This document shows, piece after piece, positions 17,777-26,468 of a DNA stretch of 64,000 bases (position 1 is the first letter of the stretch; the number at the start of each line of letters is the position of its first letter). The notes under the pieces are model-generated. The model saw only the letters and a program-made list of their open reading frames with translations. It was not told where the DNA came from and did no database searches. This stretch comes from Haladaptatus salinisoli (GTDB lineage Archaea; Halobacteriota; Halobacteria; Halobacteriales; Haladaptataceae), in NCBI RefSeq assembly GCF_020614375.1, contig NZ_CP085327.1, positions 2,592,823 to 2,656,822 on the forward strand. The letters run 5' to 3'. The position numbers and the translations under genes were made by a program.

Positions 17777-18057
17777 CAAGGGCTGGACGCTAGCTTCGAA
17801 GATATGGCTTTTCCCCTGACGAACGGCGTAAGGTCGGCGTACTTTCGAAGGGTCGCATTGACTCTGCGGACGGGGCTCGTGGGGTCGCGCTTACGGTGTT
17901 TATTCGGTCGTTGCTCGTCGACGTGGGCGGACGGAATCCGGTTCGACGAGTCGAATCGGACGACGCTCCGACGGGCGCGTCCTCGTCGCGCGGACTTCGA
18001 CGTCCGTCGAAACCAAGTTTCGATACGCTTTTCCGTGCGACCATCACACGCGAAGGC

Positions 18058-18765
18058 ATGACAGACGCGCGCCGGACGCTCGCCGAGCAAATCGCGGGCG
18101 AAATCACCCTGAGCGACGACCCCGGGGCGACCTTGCGCAAGTGGCGGACCGACTTCGACGTGTCCCAGACCGCGCTCGCCGACCACCTCGACGTCTCCTC
18201 GTCGGTCGTCTCCGACTACGAGAGCGGTCGGCGCGAGAACCCGGGCATCGGCGTCGTCCGCCGAACCGTCGAGGCCCTGCTCGACATCGACGAACGGCGC
18301 GGCGGCGGACGGATTCGCCAGTACGCGCGCGTGCTCTCGGCGGGATTCGACAGCGACATCGTCAGCGACCTGCGCGAGTACCCGACCGGCGTCCCGATAT
18401 CGCGGTTCTACGACGCCATCGACGCCACCGAACTGGCGTCGGGGGCGCAGGCGCGCATCACCGGCCACACCGTCATCGACAGCATCGAAGCCATCACCCG
18501 CCTCTCCAGCGAGGAGTTCTACCGCCTCTACGGCCAGAGCACGAGCCGCGCGCTCGTCTTCACCAACGTCACGCGCGGGGAGTCCCCGCTGGTCGCCATG
18601 CGCGTCGTCAATCCCACGCCGAACGCCGTCGTCCTCCACGGACTCGGCCCGGACGACCTCTGGGAGCACGCGCCGAAACTCGCCCAACTCGACGGCTTCT
18701 CGCTGGCCGTCACCGACTGCGAGAAGGAGGCGATGTTGGAGGCGATGCGCGACCTCGCGCCGTGA
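18058..18765 (+). CDS. Helix-turn-helix transcriptional regulator (COG1709-like)
   Basis: 235 residues. An XRE-type helix-turn-helix occupies about residues 25-75 (FDVSQTALADHLDVSSSVVSDYESGRR), followed by a long C-terminal effector-like domain (about 85-230) with no catalytic motif. The arrangement matches the archaeal COG1709 group of predicted regulators. The ATG at 18058 is chosen over upstream in-frame starts because the HTH begins soon after. It is directly upstream of the proteasome operon on the same strand, 76 bases before the beta-subunit start; a link to the palindromic TATA element there is attractive but unproven. Confidence 0.82.
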   Translation: MTDARRTLAEQIAGEITLSDDPGATLRKWRTDFDVSQTALADHLDVSSSVVSDYESGRRENPGIGVVRRTVEALLDIDERRGGGRIRQYARVLSAGFDSDIVSDLREYPTGVPISRFYDAIDATELASGAQARITGHTVIDSIEAITRLSSEEFYRLYGQSTSRALVFTNVTRGESPLVAMRVVNPTPNAVVLHGLGPDDLWEHAPKLAQLDGFSLAVTDCEKEAMLEAMRDLAP

Positions 18766-18788
18766 CTCCTCTCCGATTCGCGACACCT

Positions 18789-18806
18789 GCTAAAATATAT
18801 TTTAGC
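18789..18806 (+). promoter_or_regulatory. Palindromic TATA element of the proteasome operon
   Basis: The 18-base sequence GCTAAAATATATTTTAGC is a perfect inverted repeat centred on TATATA. Its centre is about 44 bases before the psmB-like ATG at 18842, predicting a start of transcription near 18823 and a leader of about 18 bases. A symmetric TATA can seat TBP in either direction and can also serve as a binding site for a dimeric regulator. Confidence 0.6.
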
Positions 18807-18841
18807 TAACACTTTTCCGAACGGAACCCCTCTCCTCTCTC

Positions 18842-19459
18842 ATGTCCGAGTCGATAACGAAGACCGGGACGACCACGGTCGCCCTGACGACCGACGAGAG
18901 CGTTCTGCTCGCCGCGGACCGCCGCGCCAGCGTCGGCGGCGGCCGATTCGTCACGAACAAGAACGTCCAGAAAATCCAGCGAGTCCACCCGACCGCCGCG
19001 ATAACGCTCGCCGGCGGCGTCGGCGACCTCCAATCGTTCGTCCGAACGCTCAGGGCCGAAACGAGCCTCTACGAGACGCGCCGCGGCACGGACATCGACG
19101 TGGCCGCGCTCTCGACGCTCGCCGGAAACCTCCTCCGGAGCGGCCCGTACCGCGCCGCACAACCGACCCTCGGCGGCGTCGACGCGACCGGTCCGCACGT
19201 CTACGACCTCGACGCGGGCGGCGGCGTCGTGGAGGCCGACTACGTCGCGGCCGGGAGCGGGATGCAACTCGCGTACGGCGTCCTCGAACGCGAGTACGAA
19301 CGGGGGCTCTCGACCGAGGCCGCACGACGCGTCGCGGCGAGGGCCGTGGAGAGCGCCGCCGAACGCGACACCGCGAGCGGAAACGGACTCACGACGGCGA
19401 CCGTTTCGACCGACGGCGTCGAAATTCGGACCGGCGACGACCGGGAGGTGGCGGCATGA
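18842..19459 (+). CDS. psmB: Proteasome beta-type subunit (catalytic)
   Basis: 205 residues. A short propeptide (residues 1-9, ending TG) precedes the catalytic Thr10; the mature start reads TTTVALTTDES. Asp26 (ADRRAS) and Lys44 (FVTNKNVQKIQ) match Asp17 and Lys33 of archaeal beta subunits after a two-residue insertion in the GGGRF loop, and RDTASG near the end matches Asp166/Ser169. The active site is therefore intact. The protein should form the central rings of a 20S proteasome. Most of the loop and C-terminal sequence is divergent and the gene is paired with an alpha subunit, so it is probably a secondary paralogue. Confidence 0.92.
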   Translation: MSESITKTGTTTVALTTDESVLLAADRRASVGGGRFVTNKNVQKIQRVHPTAAITLAGGVGDLQSFVRTLRAETSLYETRRGTDIDVAALSTLAGNLLRSGPYRAAQPTLGGVDATGPHVYDLDAGGGVVEADYVAAGSGMQLAYGVLEREYERGLSTEAARRVAARAVESAAERDTASGNGLTTATVSTDGVEIRTGDDREVAA

Positions 19460-20205
19460 ACGGACAGCGCCAGCAGGCCTACGACCGCGGGACGAACATC
19501 TTCTCGCCCGACGGTCGCCTCTACCAGGTCGAGTACGCCCGCGAGGCGGTTCGCCGCGGACAGGTCAGCGTGGGCGTCCGCGCCCGCGACGGCGTCGTGT
19601 TGGCCGCGAGCAAGCGCCTGCGCTCGCCCCTGCTCGAAGCCGAGGGCATCGAGAAACTCCACAAGATAGACGACCACATCGGCGTCGGCAGCGCGGGGCA
19701 CGTCGCCGACGCGCGGCAACTCGTCGATTTCGGCCGCCGTCGCGCCCAGACGGACCGTCTGCGCTACGGCGAACCGATGGCGGTCGAACCGTTCACCAAG
19801 GCCGTGACCGACCACGTCCAGGAGTTCACGCAGCAGGGCGGCGCGCGTCCGTTCGGCGCGGCCCTCCTCGTGGGCGGCGTCGATTTACCGGGCGACGACT
19901 CCGCACCCCGCCCGCGCCTCTTCGAAACCGACCCGTCGGGTACGTCCTACGAGTGGCGGGCGACGGCCATCGGCGCCGACGACGACTCCGTGCGCGAGTA
20001 CCTCGAAGGTAAGTACGACCCCGACTGTTCGGTCGATTCGGGCGTCGAACTCGCCCTCTCCGCGCTCGCCGAATCGCGGGGCGGCCCGCTCTCGCCCGAG
20101 GAAGTCGACGTCGCGGCTATCGACCCGACGTACCGCGAACTCGACGCGGACGCGCGGCGCTCCACGCTGGACTCGCTCGACCTGCTCGCCGACGGCGCGT
20201 CGTAA
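19456..20205 (+). CDS. psmA: Proteasome alpha-type subunit
   Basis: 249 residues. It begins with the alpha-ring signature QQAYDRGTNIFSPDGRLYQVEYAREAV (gate and H0 helix; residues about 6-32) and keeps the IEKLHKIDDHIGV segment whose lysine (EK) lines the pocket that receives HbYX tails of PAN/Cdc48 ATPases. No catalytic Thr, as expected. The start overlaps the beta gene stop by 4 bases (ATGA), implying co-translation and 1:1 stoichiometry. Compared with a standard archaeal alpha subunit the C-terminal third carries insertions (GGVDLPGDDSAPRPR). It converges with the next gene, 14 bases apart. Confidence 0.92.
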   Translation: MNGQRQQAYDRGTNIFSPDGRLYQVEYAREAVRRGQVSVGVRARDGVVLAASKRLRSPLLEAEGIEKLHKIDDHIGVGSAGHVADARQLVDFGRRRAQTDRLRYGEPMAVEPFTKAVTDHVQEFTQQGGARPFGAALLVGGVDLPGDDSAPRPRLFETDPSGTSYEWRATAIGADDDSVREYLEGKYDPDCSVDSGVELALSALAESRGGPLSPEEVDVAAIDPTYRELDADARRSTLDSLDLLADGAS

Positions 20206-20219
20206 CCCGCCGCGCCGTC

Positions 20220-21215
20220 TCACGACGCCGACGCGGAGGCGGTCGTCCGCCGTACCGTCACCACGTCGAGGTTCGCGGCGACGAACAGCGCCAGCACCTC
20301 GCCGTCGATCTTCGTCGAAACCCTCACGCACCACGGCTCTTCCGACACCACCCGCTCTCGCCACTCCTCGCCGACGTTCCACAGCGGGCGCTCTCGGACG
20401 TCGTCGCCGTGGTCGTGGTAGAACGAGATGACCGCGGGGTGTTCGAGCACCGCGAGCGTCACGGGCGAGCGGAGCCGACAACCGCACCGCTCGCAGTCGA
20501 ACCGAACCTGCGGGCGACGCGTTTCGTCCGGCCCGTCGTCGGCGTCGCGATAATCGACGCGGGCCTCCGCCGGGGCGCTGCACTCGGGGCAGACGCCGTC
20601 GGCCATGAGCGAGAGGCGGTGGCGGTGGTGGCGGTCGAACGCCGTCAGCAGTCCCTCCGGGTCGTGCGCGCGGTGGCCGCCCGGCGGAAACGGGAGCGTC
20701 AGCGTCGGTCTGCCGCACGCCCCGCACTCGACGGCGACGTAGTTGTCCTCGCCGCGGGCCTCCAGTCGCTCCTCGCCGCAGAACGGGCAGGGGTCGTCCA
20801 CCGCGATCGGGTCGAAGTCCACGCTGTCGGTGTAGGTTCCGGCGCGAATCGCTCGCGCTATTTCGCGCCCGGCGTACGTCAGGGCGTATCCTCCCTCGGT
20901 TTTCCGGACGAAGTGGTCGGTCAACTGGCGGAGGTGGTAGGAGAATCCGGCGGTGTCGCCGGCCGGCGTCGCCTCGAACAGGTCCGAGAACGCGAGGGAG
21001 TCGTCCCCCTCGGCCTCCGCGTCCACGAGCGCGCGGAGCGCGGCCATCCGAACTTCGTTGCCCAGCACGCCGAAGGCGTCGGCGGGGTCCGTCCGGTTTT
21101 CCTCCGGCGCGGGCGTCCACGGTCGCTCGTCTTCGGTCGATTCCGGCGGACTCTCGGTCGTCGCCTGCGGTTCGTTTCCGTCGGCCGACTGGGTCTCCGA
21201 TTCGGATTCGGTCAT
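20220..21215 (-). CDS. ArsR-type winged-helix protein with zinc ribbons
   Basis: 331 residues from the ATG at 21213-21215. An acidic linker (1-45) leads to a winged helix (about 48-130; DAFGVLGNEVRMAALRALVDA and TAGFSYHLRQLTDHFVRKTEGGYALTYAGREIARAI). Two CxxC pairs form a first zinc ribbon (PCPFCGEERL and VECGACGRP, about 142-172) and two more a second (VCPECSAPA and FDCERCGCR, about 210-250). This matches haloarchaeal DUF7347/DUF7351 regulators, whose targets are unknown. An upstream in-frame extension is rejected: it is Arg-rich and unlike the family. Confidence 0.85.
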   Translation of the reverse strand: MTESESETQSADGNEPQATTESPPESTEDERPWTPAPEENRTDPADAFGVLGNEVRMAALRALVDAEAEGDDSLAFSDLFEATPAGDTAGFSYHLRQLTDHFVRKTEGGYALTYAGREIARAIRAGTYTDSVDFDPIAVDDPCPFCGEERLEARGEDNYVAVECGACGRPTLTLPFPPGGHRAHDPEGLLTAFDRHHRHRLSLMADGVCPECSAPAEARVDYRDADDGPDETRRPQVRFDCERCGCRLRSPVTLAVLEHPAVISFYHDHGDDVRERPLWNVGEEWRERVVSEEPWCVRVSTKIDGEVLALFVAANLDVVTVRRTTASASAS

Positions 21216-21424
21216 GATGGTTCGCGTCCGCGCTCGGCGGCTTGTCGTTCGGGTACACGCAAGGGCGGTGCGCGGATAAATCGTTCGTCGAAGCGCGCGA
21301 ACGCCTACTCTCCCGCCGGTTCGAGGTCGTCCCCGGAGTCGGAGCGACGCGTCGGCGAACCGAGGTGGTGGAACCCTCCTTTCGGTCGGCGATTCGAGTG
21401 CGAAAGTCGTTCGGCTGTCGGCGC

Positions 21425-21595
21425 TTACCGACCTCGCCCGGCGGCGAATCTGCCAACCGTCAGGGCGGTTCCGCCGACGAGAAGGAGACCGTTGACCTCC
21501 TCCGTAGCAGTCCCGAGACTTTCGGAGACGTAGCCGAGAAGCGACAACTGGATACCCAAAAGCATCCCCCTGATTCCTTCGAACGTATTCTCCAC
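21425..21595 (-). CDS. 56-residue two-helix membrane protein
   Basis: GTG start at 21593-21595 and TAA at 21425-21427. The peptide begins ENTFEGIRGMLLGIQLSLLG and has two hydrophobic segments, about 9-27 and 36-50, the second GLLLVGGTALTVGRF. Third codon positions keep the G/C bias of real genes here, and short double-helix membrane proteins starting with xxTFEGIRGMLLGI appear to recur in haloarchaea (from memory). No function is known. It lies downstream of mvaS on the same strand, 137 bases past its stop. Confidence 0.5.
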   Translation of the reverse strand: MENTFEGIRGMLLGIQLSLLGYVSESLGTATEEVNGLLLVGGTALTVGRFAAGRGR

Positions 21596-21732
21596 ACTGA
21601 TAGTACAAACATTTCTCACAAGTGGACTACGGTCCGCTACTTTTCGGGACCGTTCGCGGGAGCGCTGAATCGGTCCCCGACCGAGCGGCTCGGCGGTGTT
21701 ACGTGACGAACTCGGAAAATCGGCCCGCAGGT

Positions 21733-23070
21733 TTACTCCACGTACTCGTAGGTTCGCTCGTCCATCTCGCCGCGGCCGGTAAAGACGAACTCGTTTTCGG
21801 GTTCGGTAAAGTCGTCGAGTTCGACGCGCTTGTCGTGGTTGTGGCGGTCGTGAACCAGTTCGTACTCCTCGTACGTCAGGTTGTGGCGGTTTCGAATCTG
21901 CTCGTCGATCGAGAGTTGGGTGATCTCCTCGTCCCAGCCGTCCTGAACGGTTTCGGCGTGGATTTCGGCCTGCGCGCCGCTTCCGTAGGATCCGACGAGG
22001 AGCTTCTTGCCGACCATCCCCATGTCGTTTTCGACGGCGTACTGGAGCGCCGAGGCGCGGGCGATGTGCACCGACCCCGTGTACCAGTTGCCGACTTCGC
22101 GCGAGATACCGAGCGTGGGTTCGATGGTGTTCGCGTACCACTCGCGGTACTGCTCGGTCGATTTGAGGTCGTCCATGTACGCGCGGATGGCCTCCTCGTA
22201 GGCCTCTCGGTCGTCGTACTCGTCCTCACGGGGTTGACGGCCGATTTTCGCGGCGAGCTCGTCTTCGATGTCCGTGTCCCGTATCGTGTGACGGAATGCG
22301 AACAGGCCCGCCTTCCGAACCATCCCCGGGAAGGGCGTGTGGTACGGGCCGAAGACGTAATCGTCGGGGTGGGTTTCACCGCCGGCGTTCTCGAAGTCCT
22401 CGAGCGCCTCGCGCATGCGGGCGAGGTACACCTGCATCGACCGTTTCCCGTCCACGCTCGGGAACTGCTGGTTCGGCTTCAGGAAGTCCGTCTCGTCGGC
22501 GCTGCCGTAGCCCTGTTCCGTCGAGAGTTCCACGATGCTCGGATCCTCGCTGATGAGCATGGCGACCGCGCCCGCGCCCTGCGTCGCCTCGCCGGGATCG
22601 CCGCGAGCGTACAGCGCGGTGTCGGTGGCGACGACGAGCGCGCTCCGCCCGCGGTTCCGTCCCGCCTTTATCCAGTTGTAGGCGTCGTCGAGGCTCTGCG
22701 TTCCGGCGATGCAGGCGAACTTGCGTTCGCCCTTGTTCGCGTGGTGGAAGTCCTCGTCGTACACCTGTTCGAGGCATCCCGCGATGTACGTAGAGACCGG
22801 CTTGGAGTTGTCGAACGCCGACTCGGTCGCCACGTCGATGCGCCCGATGTCGTCCGGCGTCAGCCCCTTGCGCTCCATCAGCCGATAGGCCGCGTTCGCG
22901 CCCATCGTCACGATGTCCTCGTGCGCGTCCGGGAAGGAACTGGCGTACAGTCCCAACCCCTTCGTGTAGTAGTCGGGGTCCTTGTCCTTTATCGGCGCGA
23001 CCGTCTCCGGCAGGTCGAGTTTCAGTTTGCCGGTCCAGATTTCGACGGCGTCGATACCTACGGCTGTCAT
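21733..23070 (-). CDS. mvaS: Hydroxymethylglutaryl-CoA synthase
   Basis: 445 residues. It condenses acetyl-CoA and acetoacetyl-CoA to HMG-CoA, the entry to the mevalonate route for archaeal ether lipids. The catalytic triad is visible: Glu83 (ATESAFDN), Cys120 (FACIAGTQ) and His in FGPYHTPFPGMVRKA. The length and sequence match the haloarchaeal type, which resembles the bacterial/eukaryotic enzyme rather than the shorter ~350-residue archaeal one. The inner ATG giving MTAVGIDAVEIW is chosen over a start four codons upstream because a TATA box at 23096-23102 is then 29 bases upstream. Confidence 0.95.
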   Translation of the reverse strand: MTAVGIDAVEIWTGKLKLDLPETVAPIKDKDPDYYTKGLGLYASSFPDAHEDIVTMGANAAYRLMERKGLTPDDIGRIDVATESAFDNSKPVSTYIAGCLEQVYDEDFHHANKGERKFACIAGTQSLDDAYNWIKAGRNRGRSALVVATDTALYARGDPGEATQGAGAVAMLISEDPSIVELSTEQGYGSADETDFLKPNQQFPSVDGKRSMQVYLARMREALEDFENAGGETHPDDYVFGPYHTPFPGMVRKAGLFAFRHTIRDTDIEDELAAKIGRQPREDEYDDREAYEEAIRAYMDDLKSTEQYREWYANTIEPTLGISREVGNWYTGSVHIARASALQYAVENDMGMVGKKLLVGSYGSGAQAEIHAETVQDGWDEEITQLSIDEQIRNRHNLTYEEYELVHDRHNHDKRVELDDFTEPENEFVFTGRGEMDERTYEYVE

Positions 23071-23095
23071 TCTTGCTCCCACATTACGTAACGTA

Positions 23096-23102
23096 CTATA
23101 AG
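23096..23102 (-). promoter_or_regulatory. TATA box of mvaS
   Basis: Minus-strand ccttatag is centred about 29 bases before the ATG at 23070. The leader DNA between box and start contains the short palindrome TTACGTAA, a possible operator. Confidence 0.5.
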
Positions 23103-23136
23103 GGTTTGTCGATAGAGCTATCGACGAACGTCGAAA

Positions 23137-24894
23137 TCACTCGGGCGAGACGGTGAACGTCACCGACCCGGTCGTTCCGTCTTCCAGTTCGTACTTGAGG
23201 GTCACGTCGATGGCGCTGTTCGACATCTCCGCTTGGACTCCCCCGTTCGTCCGGAACTGGTAGAGTGAGAACGTCGCGGTTCCGTCGCCGGAGAGCACCG
23301 GTTCGCCGTCGTAGTGGCCGTACCACCCGTCTCGGTCGATATCGATGGTCGCCGGAAGGTCGACGCCGTTCCCGACGTCGACGCCGCCGTTTCTTACGTC
23401 TGCGTCCACGTACACCTCGCTCTTCCACTCGCCGACGTCGGCGGTCGGGTCGCTCAATCGCTTGACGTTCTCCCGGGGGTCGATTCCGATATCCGTGATG
23501 GTGATCGACCGTTCCGCGTTTCCGGCGACGCTGAACCGAACTCCGGCCGCTTTTCCGCTGTCGTCGATGTCGACCGCCGTCCCGTCCCCTCGGTACTTCA
23601 GCTGTCCGCCGCCGCCGTCGCCCGGCGAGTCGTCCCCCCCGCCGTCGCCGCCGTTCCGACCGACCAAGGTGAGCGAGAACGCGAGGGTCTCCTTGCGTTG
23701 CACGTCGAACGCCCCCTCCGCAGGTGGCGTACCGTCGATACCGACCCGAACTTCGGCGTCGTCACCCTTCCCCTGGACGGAGTCGAGACGGTAGCTAACC
23801 GACGCTCGCCCGTCCGCGCCGGTCGTCGCCCGCACCGTCTCTCCGCCCGCCGTTCCGTTGTCGAGTTCGTGTTCCGTTTTCGACTTCGCCTCCGCGAGCG
23901 TGAAGTTCACCGTCGCGCCGGAGACGGGGTTGTTGTATCGGTCTCTGACCTCCACGACCAACCGACGGCGGCCGTTCTCGACGACGCTCGCACCGCCGCC
24001 GGAGACCTTCGTCACGTAGCGAGACTTCGCGTTCGACGCCCCCGACCCGACGCCGACCTTCGCCATCCGAAGGTCGTAGGTGACGGGGTCGCCGCTCGCG
24101 TCGGTTTCGCGCAACGTCAGTTCGAGAACGCCTCCCTCGACGCTGACGTTAGTCACGTAACCGTCCGGCGTCATCTGGTCTTCGAGCAACCGCTTCCACT
24201 CCCCCTCGCCGAGACCGGTCGGCACGCGAACCGTCACGTTCCCGGTCCCGTTCGACCGAATCGGAACCGTTCGAGTGACGGTGGTCGACGGGCTAATCGC
24301 GCGCGGGTCGAGGCTCGTCGTGCCGGACTGGGACCGCGATAGCTCACCGTCGAGCGCGACGAGCGTGATGCTCCGCCCCCGAACGAGTCCCTGCTCGGTC
24401 AGCGTCGCGCTCCCCTCGTCGGCGCGGTTGTAGACGACCGTGTTCTCGTACACCGTGTCGGGCGCGTTCCCGTACCGGTGGTAGTTCGGCGCGTACACAA
24501 GTTCCCGCGTCTCGAACGTGAGCGTGCCGCTCACGTAGTCCGCCGTCTCCGGCGCGCTCGCGGCGACGTTCTCGATACTGACGTTCCCCAGTTCGACGGT
24601 CCGGAGCGTCCCCGACGCGGGCGGCGGGTTGAGGAAGAACACGCGCTCCGGGTACCGCGTTCCGAGCGTCACCGACGTCGGCTGGTCCGTTCCGGTCGCA
24701 CTCGCTCGGAGGATGGAGTTTCGAACGTCGTGCAACTGGCCCTGAACCCGTTCGCCGTGGCGGAACTCGACCTCGGCGTTCTGATTCGGAACGACGGTGG
24801 CCTGATACAGCGACATCGCGACGACGAGCGTGGCGAAGAGGAGTAGCGTCCCGACCTGCACGGTCACCCCGCGGTCGTCCGCTCGAAGCGTCAT
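23137..24894 (-). CDS. Pilin-like anchored surface protein with Ig-like domain
   Basis: 585 residues. The start MTLRADDRGVTVQVGTLLLFATLVVAMSLYQATVV resembles an archaeal class III (type IV pilin-like) signal region followed by one hydrophobic helix; the rest is predicted extracellular and rich in beta strands, Thr, Gly and Asp. An invasin/bacterial-Ig type 1 domain is recognisable around residues 310-390 (EVRDRYNNPVSGATVNFTLA). A Gly/Asp linker near 400-420 precedes a C-terminal beta domain ending SVTFTVSPE. The gene stands alone. A structural or adhesive role is inferred; no enzymatic motif is seen. Confidence 0.75.
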   Translation of the reverse strand: MTLRADDRGVTVQVGTLLLFATLVVAMSLYQATVVPNQNAEVEFRHGERVQGQLHDVRNSILRASATGTDQPTSVTLGTRYPERVFFLNPPPASGTLRTVELGNVSIENVAASAPETADYVSGTLTFETRELVYAPNYHRYGNAPDTVYENTVVYNRADEGSATLTEQGLVRGRSITLVALDGELSRSQSGTTSLDPRAISPSTTVTRTVPIRSNGTGNVTVRVPTGLGEGEWKRLLEDQMTPDGYVTNVSVEGGVLELTLRETDASGDPVTYDLRMAKVGVGSGASNAKSRYVTKVSGGGASVVENGRRRLVVEVRDRYNNPVSGATVNFTLAEAKSKTEHELDNGTAGGETVRATTGADGRASVSYRLDSVQGKGDDAEVRVGIDGTPPAEGAFDVQRKETLAFSLTLVGRNGGDGGGDDSPGDGGGGQLKYRGDGTAVDIDDSGKAAGVRFSVAGNAERSITITDIGIDPRENVKRLSDPTADVGEWKSEVYVDADVRNGGVDVGNGVDLPATIDIDRDGWYGHYDGEPVLSGDGTATFSLYQFRTNGGVQAEMSNSAIDVTLKYELEDGTTGSVTFTVSPE

Positions 24895-24938
24895 CGATGG
24901 GACAAAAACAGGTCGAGAACAAAAACCTTCGTACTCGA

Positions 24939-25520
24939 TTACTCGTCTTCTTCCTCGACGACCTCGGGGTCGCTCATCGCGCTCTGGAGGCTATCGAGAC
25001 CGTTCACCCACTCGGTGACCAGTCCGTACTCCAGTTCCTCGGTCACCGACATGTCGAGTTCGTCGCCCGCGATGATTCGCGTCCCGCCCGCCGCGACGAG
25101 GCCGAGCGCCGAATCCAGATCCTCGGCGTCCTCGGCTTTCGACGCTTCGCGAACGTACTCTTCGACGCTCGCGTCCTCCGCGGGGCCGCGGGCGACGTAC
25201 TCTTCGGAGGCGTAGAACACGCAGAGGAGACTCGTCTGAACGCCGTCGATGAGCATCGCCTTCTCTTCGTCCTCGAACTCGACTTCCTCGAGAACCGTCT
25301 CGCGGATGTCGGCGAGTTCGGAGAGCGCCGACTCCTCGTCGAGGTCGCCGTCGTCGTACGCGGTGACGATTTTGGCGACGGCGATGGCCACGTCGTCCTG
25401 TAGGTTGAGGAGCAGGCGCGCCGAGTCCTCGTTCTCGGGGTCGATGTCCTCGTCCCTGATTCTGTCCAACCAGTTCTGCCAGCGTTCTTCCGAGTAGAAC
25501 TCCTCTGGGGGTGCGCTCAT
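24939..25520 (-). CDS. DUF2150 family protein
   Basis: 193 residues, highly acidic (many Asp/Glu, ending VVEEEDE). The start MSAPPEEFYSEERWQNWLDRI and the helical body (ADIRETVLEEVEFEDEEKAMLIDGVQTSLLCVFYASEEYV) match the archaeal DUF2150 family, whose function is unknown. The inner ATG at 25520 is preferred over one five codons upstream since a TATA box at 25542-25549 lies 26 bases before it. Probably a soluble alpha-helical cytoplasmic protein. Confidence 0.85.
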   Translation of the reverse strand: MSAPPEEFYSEERWQNWLDRIRDEDIDPENEDSARLLLNLQDDVAIAVAKIVTAYDDGDLDEESALSELADIRETVLEEVEFEDEEKAMLIDGVQTSLLCVFYASEEYVARGPAEDASVEEYVREASKAEDAEDLDSALGLVAAGGTRIIAGDELDMSVTEELEYGLVTEWVNGLDSLQSAMSDPEVVEEEDE

Positions 25521-25541
25521 ATCTCTGTCGTGCATAGCACG

Positions 25542-25549
25542 ATAAATAG
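25542..25549 (-). promoter_or_regulatory. TATA box of the DUF2150 gene
   Basis: Minus-strand ctatttat is centred about 26 bases before the ATG at 25520, which decides that start over the upstream one at 25535. Confidence 0.55.
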
Positions 25550-25569
25550 GCCTTTCCTTCGGTCCCCGG

Positions 25570-26436
25570 TCATTCGGACAGCGTTTCTCGGGTATTCAGG
25601 CCGTACACTCGCTCTGGCGTCGATACGTGGGCCGTTCGAATCGCCTCGTCGTACCCCCGCTCCCGCATCCACTTGACCCGGCGCGGAACCGTCTTCGGCC
25701 CCAACACCGCCCCGGGCCGGTCGGGGTCGTCGACGAAGTCGGTCTCCATCAGAAACGGCTCGCCGCGCTCGGCGGCGACCTCCAGTCGGTCCTTCTCGCT
25801 CATCACGCTCGGCGTCACGCCCGCCAGTTCGCCGCCCGCGTAGTGTTTCACCACGCGCTCGGGCGGCAGTCCGGCGTCTTCGGCCCACTCGGCGACCTCC
25901 GTGAGGTCGTCGGTCGCCTCGGTGTGCAGTTGGACCGCGCAGTCCGCCTCGGCGCCGAGTTCGAGCGCGCGACGGAGAACGGCGTTCGAAGCGTCCCACA
26001 CCTCGTCGGTCACGTCGTAGTGGGGGCGGCCAGACTTCAGGGCGACGGCGGGGCCGCCCTCCGCGCTCGGCCCCGCCGCGACGTACTCCGCGGCGACTTC
26101 GAGCCCCGCCTGCATCAAATCTCGCGCGCTCGCGGGCGAGTACCCGCGGTCGTCCACCAGTTTCGAGACGAGTCCGGGGTGGACGCCGAGGACGGGCCAC
26201 GCGCGCCCCGGCAGAATCTCGTTCGCGCGCTCCACGACGTCGAGGGTCGTCTCGAACACCGGGCGGAAATCGTCGCCGGACTCGGCTTCGACGCCGAGCA
26301 ACCACGAGGGTTTGTTGACGACGAGCAGGTGGGTGCCGCCGCTCCGCGCGAAGTCCTTGACCGCTTCGATTCCGCGTCCGTGCTCCGGGTCGAGGTGGAG
26401 GTGGTTGTCGAGCACCGGCGTGCCGAGATCGTCCAT
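25570..26436 (-). CDS. TatD-related metal-dependent hydrolase
   Basis: 288 residues. The N-terminus LGTPVLDNHLHLDPEHGRG carries the HxH metal motif of the amidohydrolase/TatD superfamily; further candidate metal ligands are His in LGVHPGLVS, the Glu/His of QLHTEATDD, and KHYAGGE, with a final Asp in METDFVDDPDRPGAV. TatD relatives are 3' nucleases or hydrolases, and archaeal members of this branch are uncharacterised. The gene follows the NYN-domain gene on the same strand with 32 bases between, so the two may be one transcript acting on nucleic acid; this is inference. Confidence 0.85.
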   Translation of the reverse strand: MDDLGTPVLDNHLHLDPEHGRGIEAVKDFARSGGTHLLVVNKPSWLLGVEAESGDDFRPVFETTLDVVERANEILPGRAWPVLGVHPGLVSKLVDDRGYSPASARDLMQAGLEVAAEYVAAGPSAEGGPAVALKSGRPHYDVTDEVWDASNAVLRRALELGAEADCAVQLHTEATDDLTEVAEWAEDAGLPPERVVKHYAGGELAGVTPSVMSEKDRLEVAAERGEPFLMETDFVDDPDRPGAVLGPKTVPRRVKWMRERGYDEAIRTAHVSTPERVYGLNTRETLSE

Positions 26437-26459
26437 GTTCGACCCGTCGCGTTCCGAGG

Positions 26460-26465
26460 AAAAAA
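26460..26465 (-). terminator. T-tract between the NYN and TatD genes
   Basis: Six T on the minus strand just past the NYN gene stop. The tract is also about 27 bases before the TatD-like ATG, so it could act instead as a TATA-like element for that gene. Confidence 0.3.
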
Positions 26466-26468
26466 CGC

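Noticed and set aside
19885..21456. Long minus-strand frame crossing the proteasome alpha gene and the ArsR-like gene
   Set aside because: Composition is Arg-rich and it overlaps two well-supported genes; explained by third-position G/C bias.
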